Assembly (NCBI RefSeq): GCF_000743575.1
Contig: NZ_JQGC01000012.1
Span: 1-64,000 of the forward strand
Direction of reading: 5' to 3'
Length of the DNA stretch: 64,000 nt
Source of the DNA: Devosia riboflavina
GTDB lineage: Bacteria > Pseudomonadota > Alphaproteobacteria > Rhizobiales > Devosiaceae
Positions within the stretch are counted from its first letter, which is position 1, and each line of letters starts with the position of its first letter. This document shows positions 34,036 through 42,970 of the stretch, piece after piece. The position numbers and the translations under genes are program-made. The notes under the pieces are model-generated. The model was not told the origin of the DNA, searched no databases, and saw only the letters and a program-made list of their open reading frames with translations.

Positions 34036-34917
34036 CTATTCGATGTTCTGGACCTGCTCGCGTAGTTGATCGATCACCGCCTTGAGGTCAAGGCCGATGG
34101 CGGTCAGTTCCACGGCGTTCGATTTGGAGCAGAGCGTATTGGCCTCGCGGTTGAATTCCTGGGCGAGGAAATCGAGGCGGCGGCCGACGGCACCGGAACC
34201 GGAGAGCAGGGCGCGGGCGCCGGCAATGTGGGCGCGAAGACGGTCGATCTCTTCCTGGATGTCGGCCTTGGTGGCGAGGACAAGCGCTTCCTGGGCAAGG
34301 CGATCGGGCGAGATATCGGCTTCCTGGCGGAGGGACTGGACCTGAAGGGCGAGGCGCGCGGAAATGGCCTCGCGCGAGCGGCCGGGATGGGCGTCGGCGC
34401 GGTTTACCAGATCGGCAATGGTGTCGAGCTGGCGGGAGAGGATTTCGGTGATCCGGGCGCCCTCCTCCAGCCGTGACTGCTGCAGGGCAGCGATGGCTTG
34501 CCGGACGGCAGACATGAGGATGGGTTCGAGGCCCTCTTCGTCGATGTCTCGGCCTTCTTCGACGACGAGAACGCCCGGCAGAGCCAGGATGCCGTCGAGG
34601 CTGGGGCGGCGGGCGTCGACACGCTCGGAGAGTGTCAAGAGGGCGGCGAGGATGGTTTCAAGCGCGGCCGGATTGACCGAGACGGCGCCGGAGGCACTCT
34701 GGCGATCGAGGGACACGGCAGCGTTCACCGAGCCGCGAGACAATGCCTGGCCGAGCGCCTGACGGATCGGAATGTCGAAGGCGTCGAGGCCGGGGGCGAG
34801 GCGCGTGCGGATGTCGAGGCCGCGGCCATTGACCGATTTCAGTTCGACCCGGAGGCGAGCCGGGCCGAACATGGCGTCGGCCCGGGCATAGCCGGTCATG
34901 CTGGCAAGGGCGGTCAC
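34036..34917 (-). CDS. YicC/YloC family endoribonuclease
   Basis: A 293-residue protein. The N-terminal MTALASMTGYARADA and RVELKSVNGRGLDIRTRLAPGLDAFD, and the C-terminal REEADISPDRLAQEALVLATKADIQEEIDRLRAHIAGARALL, are hallmarks of the YicC family (written here in pieces). Escherichia coli YicC is an endoribonuclease involved in small-RNA turnover. The start overlaps the mltG stop by 4 nt. It is cytoplasmic. Confidence 0.93.
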   Translation of the reverse strand: MTALASMTGYARADAMFGPARLRVELKSVNGRGLDIRTRLAPGLDAFDIPIRQALGQALSRGSVNAAVSLDRQSASGAVSVNPAALETILAALLTLSERVDARRPSLDGILALPGVLVVEEGRDIDEEGLEPILMSAVRQAIAALQQSRLEEGARITEILSRQLDTIADLVNRADAHPGRSREAISARLALQVQSLRQEADISPDRLAQEALVLATKADIQEEIDRLRAHIAGARALLSGSGAVGRRLDFLAQEFNREANTLCSKSNAVELTAIGLDLKAVIDQLREQVQNIE

Positions 34918-36026
34918 TGGCTCTCGCCTTCCGCTTCGCCGGCCTGTTCGGCTTCTAGGGCCTGACGCGCGGCTTCGGCGTCCGTTGCTGCCTGCTCGGC
35001 GGCTTCGCGCTCGATTTCGCGATAGCGGGCGACGTTCTGCTGATGCTCGGCATAGGTCTCGGCAAAGACGTGACCGTCGCGCGGCGAGGCCCCCTTGGCG
35101 ACGAAGTAGAGATAGTTGTGACTATCGGGATTGGCGACGGCGCGCAGGGCTTCGATGCCGGGATTGGCGATAGGCGTCGGGGGGAGGCCGTCGATCTGGT
35201 AGGTATTGTACGCGGTCTTTTCCTCGATCTCGGAGCGGCGGAGGCCGCGTTCGAGCGTCGATTGACCGAGCGTGATGCCATAGATGATCGTCGGATCGGA
35301 CTGGAGGCGCATGCCTTCCTTGAGGCGATTGACGAAGACGGCAGCAACCTGCGGGCGCTCCTCGGCGACGCCGGTTTCGCGCTCGACGATGGAGGCGAGG
35401 ATCAGGAGCTCGGCCGGCGAGGTCAGCGGCAGGTCGGCCTGGCGGCCTTCCCAGGTTTCGGCCAGGGCCGTGGTCATGGCGGCCTGCATGCGGTCGATGA
35501 CCGACTGGCGGGTATCGCCCGGCAGGTAATCGTAGCTACCCGGCAGGATGGAACCTTCGGGCGGCAGGGTATCGATGGTGCCGCTGAGGCGATCGTCGGC
35601 ATTGACGCGCTGCACGACCTGCCAGGAGGTCCAGCCTTCCGGAATGGTGACGGCATAGCGGATCGGCGTGCCGGTCGTCAGCTCGCGCAGAATTTCGGAC
35701 ATACTGGCATTGGCGGGGATGGTGAAATCGCCGGCCTTGACGGTGGTGTTCTCTTCGACGCGCCCGCCAAACTGCCGGAAGATCAGCGCATTGCTGATAA
35801 AGCCCTGCTCTTCGAGGCGGCTCGCGGTCGTGCTCAGCGTATTGCCGCTTTCGACGCGGAAAACGCGCTCTTCAGGCAAGGGGCCATCGCCGTAATATTG
35901 CTGGGCGACATAGAGAAAACCGCCACCGACGACGACGAGGCCGATGACCAAGAGGGTGAGAAGGGCGTTGAGCACATCGACAAGGCCATTGGACGAGCGG
36001 CGGCGGCGTTTACGGCGGTCGTTCAT
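34914..36026 (-). CDS. mltG: Endolytic murein transglycosylase MltG
   Basis: A 370-residue inner-membrane protein with one N-terminal transmembrane helix (about 12-38, VLNALLTLLVIGLVVVGGGFLYVA) and a periplasmic YceG/LytG catalytic domain. The active-site Glu is in ILASIVERETGVAEE, followed by VAAVFVNRLKEGMRLQSDPT. It cleaves nascent peptidoglycan strands. A low-complexity Glu/Ala tail ends the protein. GAGGTGA lies about 9 nt before ATG 36026. A strong terminator separates it from fabF upstream, so it likely has its own promoter within 36027-36136 or depends on read-through. Confidence 0.93.
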   Translation of the reverse strand: MNDRRKRRRRSSNGLVDVLNALLTLLVIGLVVVGGGFLYVAQQYYGDGPLPEERVFRVESGNTLSTTASRLEEQGFISNALIFRQFGGRVEENTTVKAGDFTIPANASMSEILRELTTGTPIRYAVTIPEGWTSWQVVQRVNADDRLSGTIDTLPPEGSILPGSYDYLPGDTRQSVIDRMQAAMTTALAETWEGRQADLPLTSPAELLILASIVERETGVAEERPQVAAVFVNRLKEGMRLQSDPTIIYGITLGQSTLERGLRRSEIEEKTAYNTYQIDGLPPTPIANPGIEALRAVANPDSHNYLYFVAKGASPRDGHVFAETYAEHQQNVARYREIEREAAEQAATDAEAARQALEAEQAGEAEGESQ

Positions 36027-36123
36027 CTTAAGGAATCACCTCATGGCCAGTCAGCGATGTGCCGATCTTGTTGTTCTTTGCAGCCACAGCGTGGCGGGGC
36101 GCCGGCATTGTTTGCAATGGATT

Positions 36124-36168
36124 TGAATAAAAACAAGGGGCACGTCGCCTGGTCGAGCGACGTGCCCC
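36124..36168 (-). terminator. Intrinsic terminator after fabF
   Basis: GGGGCACGTCGC (36137-36148) and GCGACGTGCCCC (36157-36168) form a perfect 12-bp stem with an 8-nt loop. On the minus strand it is followed by TTGTTTTTATTCA, a good T tract. It ends the fab operon before mltG. Confidence 0.9.
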
Positions 36169-36186
36169 TCTTGCAAAGCGAAAAAG

Positions 36187-37455
36187 TCAGGCGACCTTGC
36201 GCATGACCAGCGTGGCATTGGTGCCGCCAAAGCCGAAGCTGTTGGACAGGGCCACGTTGATTTCCTTCTTCAGTGCCACCTTGGGCACCAGATTGATCGG
36301 CGTCTCGACGGAAGGATTGTCGAGATTGAGCGTCGGCGGAGCGATGCCATCGCGCATGGCGAGAAGGCAGAAGATCGCTTCGACCGAACCAGCGGCACCG
36401 AGGAGGTGACCGATGGCCGACTTGGTCGAGCTCATCACGCGGCCTTCGGCGGCAGCGCCGAGAACGCGGGAAACCGCACCCAGTTCGATTTCGTCGCCAA
36501 GCGGCGTCGAAGTGCCGTGGGCGTTGATGTAGTCGATATCAGAGGGCGAAATGCCCGCACGCTTGACCGCCGCGCTCATGGCACGGAAGCCACCATCGCC
36601 GTCGGGCGCGGGTGCGGTGATGTGATAGGCATCGCCCGAAAGGCCATAACCGATCACTTCGCCATAAATCTTGGCGCCGCGAGCCTTGGCGCGCTCATAG
36701 TCTTCGAGCACGACAATGCCGGCGCCCTCGCCCATGACGAAACCATCGCGATCCCGATCATAGGGACGGGAAGCGGCGGTCGGGTTGTCGTTGAAGCCGG
36801 TCGAGAGCGCACGCGCTGCGGCAAAGCCGGCGAGCGAGATGCGGTTGACGCAGCTTTCAGCACCACCCGCAACCATCACATCGGCATCGCCAAGAGCGAT
36901 CAAGCGGGCCGCATCGCCAATGGCATGGGCACCCGTCGAGCAGGCGGTGACGACGGAGTGGTTCGGCCCCTTGAGACCAAAACGGATGGAAACGTGGCCG
37001 GAGGCCAGGTTGATCAGACGACCCGGAATGAAGAAGGGGCTGATACGGCGCGGGCCTTTTTCATGGAGGGTGATGGAGGCATCGTAGATGCCGCCAATCC
37101 CGCCGATACCCGAGCCGATCAGAACGCCGGTGCGTTCCTGCTCTTCCTGCGTCTTGGGTTCGACCCCTGCATCCTGGATGGCCTGGGTGGCAGCGGCCAT
37201 GGCGTAGACGATGAAATCGTCGACCTTGCGCTGTTCCTTGGATTCCATCCACTCGTCGGGATTGTACTTCCCATCGGCATAATCACCCAGCGGAATGCGA
37301 TGGGCGATCTGGCAGGCAATATCGTCGACCTGGAATTCGTCGATACGCTTGGCTCCACTCTTGCCTGCAAGAATATTGGCCCAAGTGGCTTCCACTCCGC
37401 AACCAAGGGGCGTGACAAGCCCCACTCCGGTGACGACGACTCGGCGAAGTTCCAT
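36187..37455 (-). CDS. fabF: Beta-ketoacyl-ACP synthase II
   Basis: A 422-residue condensing enzyme of fatty-acid elongation. The catalytic triad is Cys in VVTACSTGAHAIG (about 170), His in INAHGTSTPLGD (about 312) and His in SAIGHLLGAAG (about 350). The C-terminus ALSNSFGFGGTNATL is typical of FabF. It lies 21 nt downstream of acpP and extends malonyl-ACP chains, including the cis-unsaturated intermediate. Confidence 0.97.
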   Translation of the reverse strand: MELRRVVVTGVGLVTPLGCGVEATWANILAGKSGAKRIDEFQVDDIACQIAHRIPLGDYADGKYNPDEWMESKEQRKVDDFIVYAMAAATQAIQDAGVEPKTQEEQERTGVLIGSGIGGIGGIYDASITLHEKGPRRISPFFIPGRLINLASGHVSIRFGLKGPNHSVVTACSTGAHAIGDAARLIALGDADVMVAGGAESCVNRISLAGFAAARALSTGFNDNPTAASRPYDRDRDGFVMGEGAGIVVLEDYERAKARGAKIYGEVIGYGLSGDAYHITAPAPDGDGGFRAMSAAVKRAGISPSDIDYINAHGTSTPLGDEIELGAVSRVLGAAAEGRVMSSTKSAIGHLLGAAGSVEAIFCLLAMRDGIAPPTLNLDNPSVETPINLVPKVALKKEINVALSNSFGFGGTNATLVMRKVA

Positions 37456-37476
37456 GTCTAAACCTGCCCGTCCAGC

Positions 37477-37713
37477 TTAGCTGGTGGCCTTGGTCAGGAA
37501 GGAGACAGCGTCTCCGAAGGTCTGGATCGACTCGGCAGCATCGTCCGGGATTTCGACCGAAAATTCTTCCTCGAAAGCCATAACCAGCTCGACCTGATCG
37601 AGCGAGTCAGCGCCCAGATCGTCGATGAAGCTGGCCTTTTCAACGACCTTCTCGGCGTCCACATTGAGGTGTTCCACAACGATCTTGCGGACCCGATCAG
37701 CGACATCGCTCAT
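37477..37713 (-). CDS. acpP: Acyl carrier protein
   Basis: A 78-residue acidic helical protein. The phosphopantetheine attachment site is Ser37 in [13 protein letters not shown]. It carries the growing acyl chain for the fatty-acid synthase in the cytoplasm. AGGGAA lies upstream of ATG 37713. A 269-nt gap separates it from fabG, with a promoter-like pair at 37807-37835 and a CtrA-type motif at 37919-37933. It may therefore start its own transcript. Confidence 0.98.
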   Translation of the reverse strand: MSDVADRVRKIVVEHLNVDAEKVVEKASFIDDLGADSLDQVELVMAFEEEFSVEIPDDAAESIQTFGDAVSFLTKATS

Positions 37714-37806
37714 ATTTGACTTCCCTTTTTAGAAATCGACGTTTCGTTTCGCTTCTTATTGGCGCGAAGCCAATTCATCAAGCTCGGTTTTGACTTGCAC
37801 AGAGGC

Positions 37807-37835
37807 AATGTAAGCGGCCTTTTCGGCGCTCGCAA
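37807..37835 (-). promoter_or_regulatory. Candidate promoter of acpP
   Basis: Read on the minus strand: TTGCGA (37830-37835), a 17-nt spacer, and TACATT (37807-37812). The predicted transcript start lies about 90 nt before the acpP ATG. The match to sigma-70-type sites is moderate. Confidence 0.35.
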
Positions 37836-37918
37836 GGCGGACTGGCAAGCGTTAACGCGGCGCGAGTAGCATGTTTCCTTGGGGTTTGCCAGCAGCGAGA
37901 GGCGTGGTTTCCAAGGGT

Positions 37919-37933
37919 TTAAGGCTTTATTAA
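37919..37933. promoter_or_regulatory. CtrA-type site TTAA-N7-TTAA
   Basis: TTAAGGCTTTATTAA matches the alphaproteobacterial CtrA consensus exactly. It lies 206 nt upstream of acpP and 50 nt beyond the fabG stop. Function is inferred from the motif only; a chance match is possible. Confidence 0.4.
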
Positions 37934-37982
37934 CGCGCCAATTACAACGGGCGGCCGGAGTTTGCTACTCCCGCCCACCCGG

Positions 37983-38720
37983 TCAGATCATTGCCATGCC
38001 GCCGTTGACGTTGAGCGTATGGCCGGTGACGTAGGCGGCGGCGTCGCTCGAGAGGAAGACGGCGCAGGCGGCGACTTCCTGGGGGGTGCCGAGGCGGTTG
38101 GCCGGAATGGTCGAGAGGATGGATTCGCGCTGCTTGTCATTGAGCTCGTCGGTCATGGCCGAGGCGATGAAGCCCGGAGCAATGGAATTGACCGTGATGT
38201 TGCGGCTCGCCACTTCATAGGCCAGAGCCTTGTTCATGCCGATGAGGCCAGCCTTGGAGGCAGCATAGTTGCCCTGGCCAGGATTGCCCATGACGCCGAC
38301 AACGGAAGAGATGCCGATGATGCGGCCCCAGCGCTGCTTCATCATGCCACGCAGCACGGCGCGGTTAAGATGGAAGGCTGCGGTGAGGTTGACGGCGATG
38401 ACCTCGTCCCACTCTTCATTCTTCATGCGCATGAAGAGATTGTCGCGGGTCATGCCGGCATTGTTGATGAGGATATCCACGCCGCCCATAACGGCTTCGG
38501 CGTCGGGCACGAGGGTGTCGACATCGTCGAGCTTGGAGAGATTGCACGGCAGGATCGGGCATTCCTTGCCGATCTGCTGGGCGGTTTCTTCGAGAGCGCC
38601 GACGCGGGTGCCCGAGAGGGCGACGGTGGCGCCGGCGGCTGCCAGCGCCTTGGCGATCTCGCGGCCAATGCCGCCGCTGGCGCCAGTGACCAAGGCGCGC
38701 TTACCGGTCAAATCGAACAT
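37983..38720 (-). CDS. fabG: 3-oxoacyl-ACP reductase
   Basis: A 245-residue NADPH-dependent SDR enzyme of fatty-acid elongation. The cofactor motif TGASGGIG is at 14-21, NNAG at about 86, catalytic Ser in GISSVVGVMGN, and Tyr/Lys in NYAASKAGLIG near 152-156. The GGGAGAGAGAA upstream of ATG 38720 is a strong ribosome binding site. It follows fabD by 40 nt and precedes acpP. Confidence 0.97.
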   Translation of the reverse strand: MFDLTGKRALVTGASGGIGREIAKALAAAGATVALSGTRVGALEETAQQIGKECPILPCNLSKLDDVDTLVPDAEAVMGGVDILINNAGMTRDNLFMRMKNEEWDEVIAVNLTAAFHLNRAVLRGMMKQRWGRIIGISSVVGVMGNPGQGNYAASKAGLIGMNKALAYEVASRNITVNSIAPGFIASAMTDELNDKQRESILSTIPANRLGTPQEVAACAVFLSSDAAAYVTGHTLNVNGGMAMI

Positions 38721-38760
38721 TTCTTCTCTCTCCCTTTGGAGATGACTTTATTGTTTTGTT

Positions 38761-39711
38761 TCAGGCCGTGACAGAGGCGACGAAGGCGTCGATGTCTGCC
38801 GGACCGCCGACGGCCTGCGTGGCGAGATCGGGGGTAATGCGCTTGGCAAGGCCGGTGAGGACGCGGCCGGTGCCGAGCTCGACGAGTTCGGTGACACCGC
38901 CCTGCCCTGCAAGCCAGGTGACGCTTTCGGTCCAGCGGACGACGCCGGTGACCTGTTCGACGAGACGCTGGCGGATTTCGGCGGGATCGGTGATCGGGGC
39001 GGCCAGCACGTTGGAGACGACGGGCACGACCGGGGCGTTCATCTGCACTTCAGCGAGAGCCGATGCCATGGCTTCGGCGGCGGGCTGCATCAGCGAGCAG
39101 TGGAAGGGCGCGCTGACCGGCAGCAGCAGGGCGCGCTTGGAGCCGTTGGCCTTGGCGATTTCCACAGCGCGCTCGATGGCAGCGAGGGCGCCGGAGATGA
39201 CGACCTGGCCGGGCGCATTGTCATTGGCGACCTGGCAGACTTCGCCCTGGGCGGCTTCTTCAGCGACGGCGCGAGCGGTGTCGAGATCGAGACCGAGAAG
39301 CGCAGCCATGGCGCCATGGCCGACCGGAACAGCCTTCTGCATCGCCTGGCCGCGGGTGCGGAGGAGACGGGCCGTATCCGAGAGGGAGAACGTGCCGGCG
39401 GCGCAGAGGGCGGAATATTCGCCGAGCGAGTGGCCGGCGACGAATTTTGCGTGCTGGGCAAGGCTGACGCCTCGGCTTTCGACAACGCGGAGCACGGCAA
39501 TGCTGGAGGCCATCAGGGCGGGTTGGGCGTTCTCGGTGAGACGCAGAACGTCTTCCGGGCCTTCGAACATAGTCTGGGAGAGCTTTTCGCCCAGTGCATC
39601 ATCGACCTCGTCGAAAACGGCGCGCGCTTCGGGGAAGGCATCGGCCAGTTCCTTGCCCATGCCGACGGCCTGGCTGCCTTGGCCGGGAAAGGTGAAAGCT
39701 CTGCTGGTCAT
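38761..39711 (-). CDS. fabD: Malonyl-CoA:ACP transacylase
   Basis: A 316-residue enzyme that loads malonyl onto acyl carrier protein. The N-terminus is AFTFPGQGSQAVGMGKEL, the nucleophile Ser lies in VAGHSLGEYSAL near 93, and the catalytic His in LPVSAPFHCSLM near 200. The start is ATG 39711, preceded by GGAG; the longer frame is not part of the family. It is the first gene of the fab cluster, divergent from the GGDEF protein. Confidence 0.97.
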   Translation of the reverse strand: MTSRAFTFPGQGSQAVGMGKELADAFPEARAVFDEVDDALGEKLSQTMFEGPEDVLRLTENAQPALMASSIAVLRVVESRGVSLAQHAKFVAGHSLGEYSALCAAGTFSLSDTARLLRTRGQAMQKAVPVGHGAMAALLGLDLDTARAVAEEAAQGEVCQVANDNAPGQVVISGALAAIERAVEIAKANGSKRALLLPVSAPFHCSLMQPAAEAMASALAEVQMNAPVVPVVSNVLAAPITDPAEIRQRLVEQVTGVVRWTESVTWLAGQGGVTELVELGTGRVLTGLAKRITPDLATQAVGGPADIDAFVASVTA

Positions 39712-39835
39712 GACGACGTCTCCGGGGTTGCGGACATTGCGAGGCGTTTGCCGAGTGTATTTGGCGGAGTCAAGCAATCTCTCTTAAGGAAATTTGCGGG
39801 AGAATTGCGGGCCAGTGCGATTTTTTGGAGGCACC

Positions 39836-41287
39836 ATGGACAGTTTAGCCCCGGCGGCTTCCAAAAAAGCGCGTCTCGCCACGACGCTTATTGCTGCCGC
39901 TTTGACGGCGGCGGTGGTCTTTGTGCTGGCCTTGCTCGGTATCTATACGCGGGCGGCCTTCAATCTTGCGAGCCTTTGGCCGGCCAATGCCGTTCTGCTC
40001 GGCATTCTCGCAACGTATCCAAAGGCAAATTCACCGCTCACCTGGATATTGAGTGCGGTGGCCTATATGGCGGCTGATCTCTTGACCGGAGCCCCGTTGG
40101 GCCAGGCGGCGCTGCTCAATGGCACGAACCTTGTCGGTGCAGCGGTCGGGCTGGCGGTGGTGCATATCTGGTCGCAGCGCTTCTTTCCGTTGAGCCGTCC
40201 GGCGGACGTCGTTCGCCTCTTTCTCGTTATTACTGCCGCTTCGGTCTCGAGCGGCATTGCAGGCGGCCTGGTGGCGGGACCGCTGCTCGGCATGGAGCGG
40301 CTCGACGGCTTCTTCCTGTGGACGGCTACCGAATTCGTCAATTTCGGCATCTTCCTGCCGCTGGTCATGGCGGCGCGCATGATCAAGCCGCGCAAGCCAT
40401 CGCTCGATGGCGAGGCGAGCGGCGGCACGGCGGAAAAATGCGCGGCGCTCATCGCGCTGGCGGGTTCCTGCGCGCTCATGCCCCTCGTGGGTGGAGCGGG
40501 TTCGCTCGTCCTGCATGTGCCGGCCTTTATCTGGTGCTCGACACAGTTCAAGCCCCGCACCAGCATTGCGCTGGCCGGCCTTGCCGCCATGTGGATCCTC
40601 TTTGCCGTGCCCGCCGGCATCATTCCGCTCTATATCGACCACACAGCCCTCGCCTCGCATTGGGACATCGCCTCATTCCGGCTCGGGATTGGCTTCCTGG
40701 CGCTGGGGGCCCTCGCCATGGCGATGATCAACGCCTTCTGGCTGGACGCGCATGACGAACTCGAACACCGCGCCAATCACGACTTCCTGACGGGCCTGCT
40801 TAATCGCCGGCAATTCAACAAAACGGCCGAAACCGTTCTGTTGCGGCAAAAGGCCGGCACGCCCAATGTGGCCCTGGCGGTCGATATCGACCGGTTCAAG
40901 TCGATCAACGATACGCATGGGCATCCGCTGGGCGATCAGGTCTTGCAGACTGTCGCCGAACTGCTGACGGCAGGGCTGCGGCGGGGCGACATTCTGGGGC
41001 GGTTGGGTGGCGAGGAATTTGCCATCGTGCTCCCCGGCGCGGGGTTAGAGGAAGGCACGCGGGTGGCCGAGCGGCTGCGCGAGGCGATTGCAGCGGAAAC
41101 GCTGCAGCATGGCGAGGTGGCCATTGCCACGAGCGTCAGTATCGGGCTGGTCGAATTCCATGCACCGGCCAATCTGCCGCGTATGCTCAGCCTTGCCGAC
41201 GAAGCGCTCTATGAGGCGAAGAATGCCGGCCGCAATCGTGTCGTCGCGCATAAAAGTGCGGTCCTGCTGCAGGCTGCCGGCGCCTGA
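39836..41287 (+). CDS. MASE1 domain diguanylate cyclase (GGDEF)
   Basis: A 483-residue membrane protein. The N-terminal MASE1 sensor (about 15-305) has eight or so helices and the segment NLASLWPANAVLLGIL. The cytoplasmic GGDEF domain (about 315-475) has the active-site GGEEF at 391-395. The RxxD inhibitory site is present (RRGDILGR just before GGEEF), so product feedback is expected. No EAL or HD domain follows. It makes the second messenger c-di-GMP, with the MASE1 ligand unknown. ATG 39836 follows GGAGG. It is divergent from fabD. Confidence 0.93.
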   Translation: MDSLAPAASKKARLATTLIAAALTAAVVFVLALLGIYTRAAFNLASLWPANAVLLGILATYPKANSPLTWILSAVAYMAADLLTGAPLGQAALLNGTNLVGAAVGLAVVHIWSQRFFPLSRPADVVRLFLVITAASVSSGIAGGLVAGPLLGMERLDGFFLWTATEFVNFGIFLPLVMAARMIKPRKPSLDGEASGGTAEKCAALIALAGSCALMPLVGGAGSLVLHVPAFIWCSTQFKPRTSIALAGLAAMWILFAVPAGIIPLYIDHTALASHWDIASFRLGIGFLALGALAMAMINAFWLDAHDELEHRANHDFLTGLLNRRQFNKTAETVLLRQKAGTPNVALAVDIDRFKSINDTHGHPLGDQVLQTVAELLTAGLRRGDILGRLGGEEFAIVLPGAGLEEGTRVAERLREAIAAETLQHGEVAIATSVSIGLVEFHAPANLPRMLSLADEALYEAKNAGRNRVVAHKSAVLLQAAGA

Positions 41288-41433
41288 GGGTTGCATTGGC
41301 GCACCTTCTATTCTATAGCGCGCCCAGCAATTCGTTTGGCCGGGGGCTGAACGGAGGGTTTTGCCGTTTGGCAAAATAGGACCGTAACACGTCCGGCCTC
41401 CCGTGTTCCCGCTCTTTGCAAGACTGCTTTGAC

Positions 41434-41455
41434 GCCTTTCCGGCTTCGAAGGGGC
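41434..41455 (+). promoter_or_regulatory. Candidate S6:S18 leader hairpin upstream of rpsF
   Basis: GCCTT (41434-41438) and AAGGGGC (41449-41455) form a stem with a CCG-containing loop, about 47 nt upstream of rpsF. A CCG-bearing leader is known to bind the S6:S18 complex in other bacteria. The match here is by eye only. Confidence 0.3.
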
Positions 41456-41501
41456 TCCGCGCCAAGCATTGCTTATGGAAACTGAAAGGAAGGCGCATTC
41501 A

Positions 41502-41900
41502 ATGGCCCTTTACGAACACATCTTCCTGGCTCGCCAGGACGTTTCGCAGCAGCAGGTCGAAGAACTGACCTCTGCTCTGACCGAAATCCTCTCTCAGGGT
41601 GGCGGCAAGGTTACCAAGAACGAATACTGGGGCCTCAAGGGTCTCTCCTACCGCATCCGCAAGAACCGCAAGGCTCACTACACCCTGCTCAACATCGACG
41701 CTTCCGCTCCGGCAATTGCCGAAATGGAACGCCAGATGCGCATCAATGAAGACATCCTGCGCTTCATGACCGTGCGCGTCGACGAGCTGGAAGAAGGCCC
41801 GTCCGCGATGATGCAAAAGCGCGATCGCGATGACCGTGATGGTGGTGGCCGTGGCGAACGTGGTGCCCCCTCGGGCGACCGTCGTCCCCGCCGCTTCTAA
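41502..41900 (+). CDS. rpsF: 30S ribosomal protein S6
   Basis: A 132-residue ribosomal protein. The body [25 protein letters not shown] and the RNA-contact segment [25 protein letters not shown] are diagnostic. The C-terminal 25 residues are a charged Asp/Arg/Gly-rich extension, common in alphaproteobacteria. The start ATG 41502 is chosen over an upstream in-frame start because of GAAAGGA upstream and standard N-terminus. It is followed by rpsR after 18 nt. Confidence 0.98.
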   Translation: MALYEHIFLARQDVSQQQVEELTSALTEILSQGGGKVTKNEYWGLKGLSYRIRKNRKAHYTLLNIDASAPAIAEMERQMRINEDILRFMTVRVDELEEGPSAMMQKRDRDDRDGGGRGERGAPSGDRRPRRF

Positions 41901-41918
41901 GATAAGGAACGCATAGCC

Positions 41919-42173
41919 ATGGCTATTAAAGACCTCACCACTTCCCAGGCCCGTCGTCCGTTCCAGCGCCGTCGCAAGACCTGCCCGTTCTCGGGCGAAG
42001 GCGCACCGAAGATCGACTACAAGGACGTCCGTCTGCTCTCGCGCTACGTTTCCGAGCGCGGCAAGATCGTCCCGAGCCGTATCACGGCCGTTTCGGCCAA
42101 GAAGCAGCGCGAACTGGCTCGCGCGATCAAGCGTGCTCGCTTCATCGGCATCATGCCGTATGCAGTGAAGTAA
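41919..42173 (+). CDS. rpsR: 30S ribosomal protein S18
   Basis: An 84-residue protein with family pattern [64 protein letters not shown], given here as consecutive pieces: [42 protein letters not shown] single zinc-type Cys (CPFSG) is present. It pairs with S6 in the 30S platform. Ribosome binding site AAGGAA is close to ATG 41919. Confidence 0.98.
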   Translation: MAIKDLTTSQARRPFQRRRKTCPFSGEGAPKIDYKDVRLLSRYVSERGKIVPSRITAVSAKKQRELARAIKRARFIGIMPYAVK

Positions 42174-42179
42174 GTTTTT

Positions 42180-42197
42180 GGGCCGGCTTGCCGGCCC
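42180..42197 (+). terminator. Hairpin between rpsR and rplI
   Basis: GGGCCGGC (42180-42187) and GCCGGCCC (42190-42197) form a perfect 8-bp stem with a TT loop just after the rpsR stop. The downstream tract CTTCCTTTTGG is only weakly T-rich, so partial termination or attenuation is possible before rplI. Confidence 0.55.
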
Positions 42198-42305
42198 AAC
42201 GGCTTCCTTTTGGCATACCAGTGCCAAACCAAATACCCGCTGGGGTTGCGGATGGTCTGCAACTCCTAACCGCCCCTAAGGCGGGACAGCCAAAGGAATA
42301 AAAGA

Positions 42306-42872
42306 ATGAAAGTCATTCTGCTCGAGCGTATCGGTCGCACCGGCACCATCGGCGACGAAGTCAACGTGAAGGACGGCTTTGCCCGTAACTTCCTCCTGCC
42401 CCAGGGCAAGGCTCTTCGCGCCACCGAAGCCAACCGCAAGCGTTTCGAAAACGAACGCGCCCACATCGAACAGCGCAACGAAGAGCGTCGTAACGCCGCT
42501 GCCGGTATCGCCGAAGGCCTCAACGGCCGCACCGTTGTCATCATCCGTCAGGCTGGTGAAACCGGTCAGCTCTACGGTTCGGTTGCTGCCCGCGACGTCG
42601 TGGAAGCCCTGGCCAACGATGGTTTCATCGTCCAGCGCAACCAGGTCGACCTCGCCGACCCGATCAAGTCGGTTGGCGTGCACACCGTGCCGCTGATCCT
42701 GCACGCTGAAGTCGCCGTTTCGATCACCGTCAACGTCGCCCGTTCGGCCGACGAAGCGACCCGTCAGGCTGCTGGTGAAGACGTCACCGTCCACACCTTC
42801 GAAGCCGACGAAGACGGCGATTTCGCCGCCGGCCAGAAGGATGCGGCTGCGGAAGACCGCTTCGAAGAGTAG
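42306..42872 (+). CDS. rplI: 50S ribosomal protein L9
   Basis: A 188-residue protein. The N-terminal rRNA-binding domain reads [46 protein letters not shown] in consecutive pieces. A long connecting helix (about 42-75) and the C-terminal domain (about 80-150) follow. An acidic C-terminal extension beyond residue 150 is seen in several alphaproteobacteria. AAGGAAT lies before ATG 42306, and an intrinsic terminator follows. Confidence 0.98.
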   Translation: MKVILLERIGRTGTIGDEVNVKDGFARNFLLPQGKALRATEANRKRFENERAHIEQRNEERRNAAAGIAEGLNGRTVVIIRQAGETGQLYGSVAARDVVEALANDGFIVQRNQVDLADPIKSVGVHTVPLILHAEVAVSITVNVARSADEATRQAAGEDVTVHTFEADEDGDFAAGQKDAAAEDRFEE

Positions 42873-42896
42873 TCTCTTCGGACTGCCAAAGTTTGA

Positions 42897-42930
42897 GAAA
42901 GGCCGGACAGATTGTCCGGCCTTTCTTTTT
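42897..42930 (+). terminator. Intrinsic terminator of the rpsF-rpsR-rplI operon
   Basis: GAAAGGCCGGAC (42897-42908) and GTCCGGCCTTTC (42914-42925) form a perfect 12-bp stem with a 5-nt loop, followed by TTTTT. Confidence 0.93.
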
Positions 42931-42970
42931 GCGCCATTGTGCCGGGCATAACATGTCGGGGATGGCTTTT

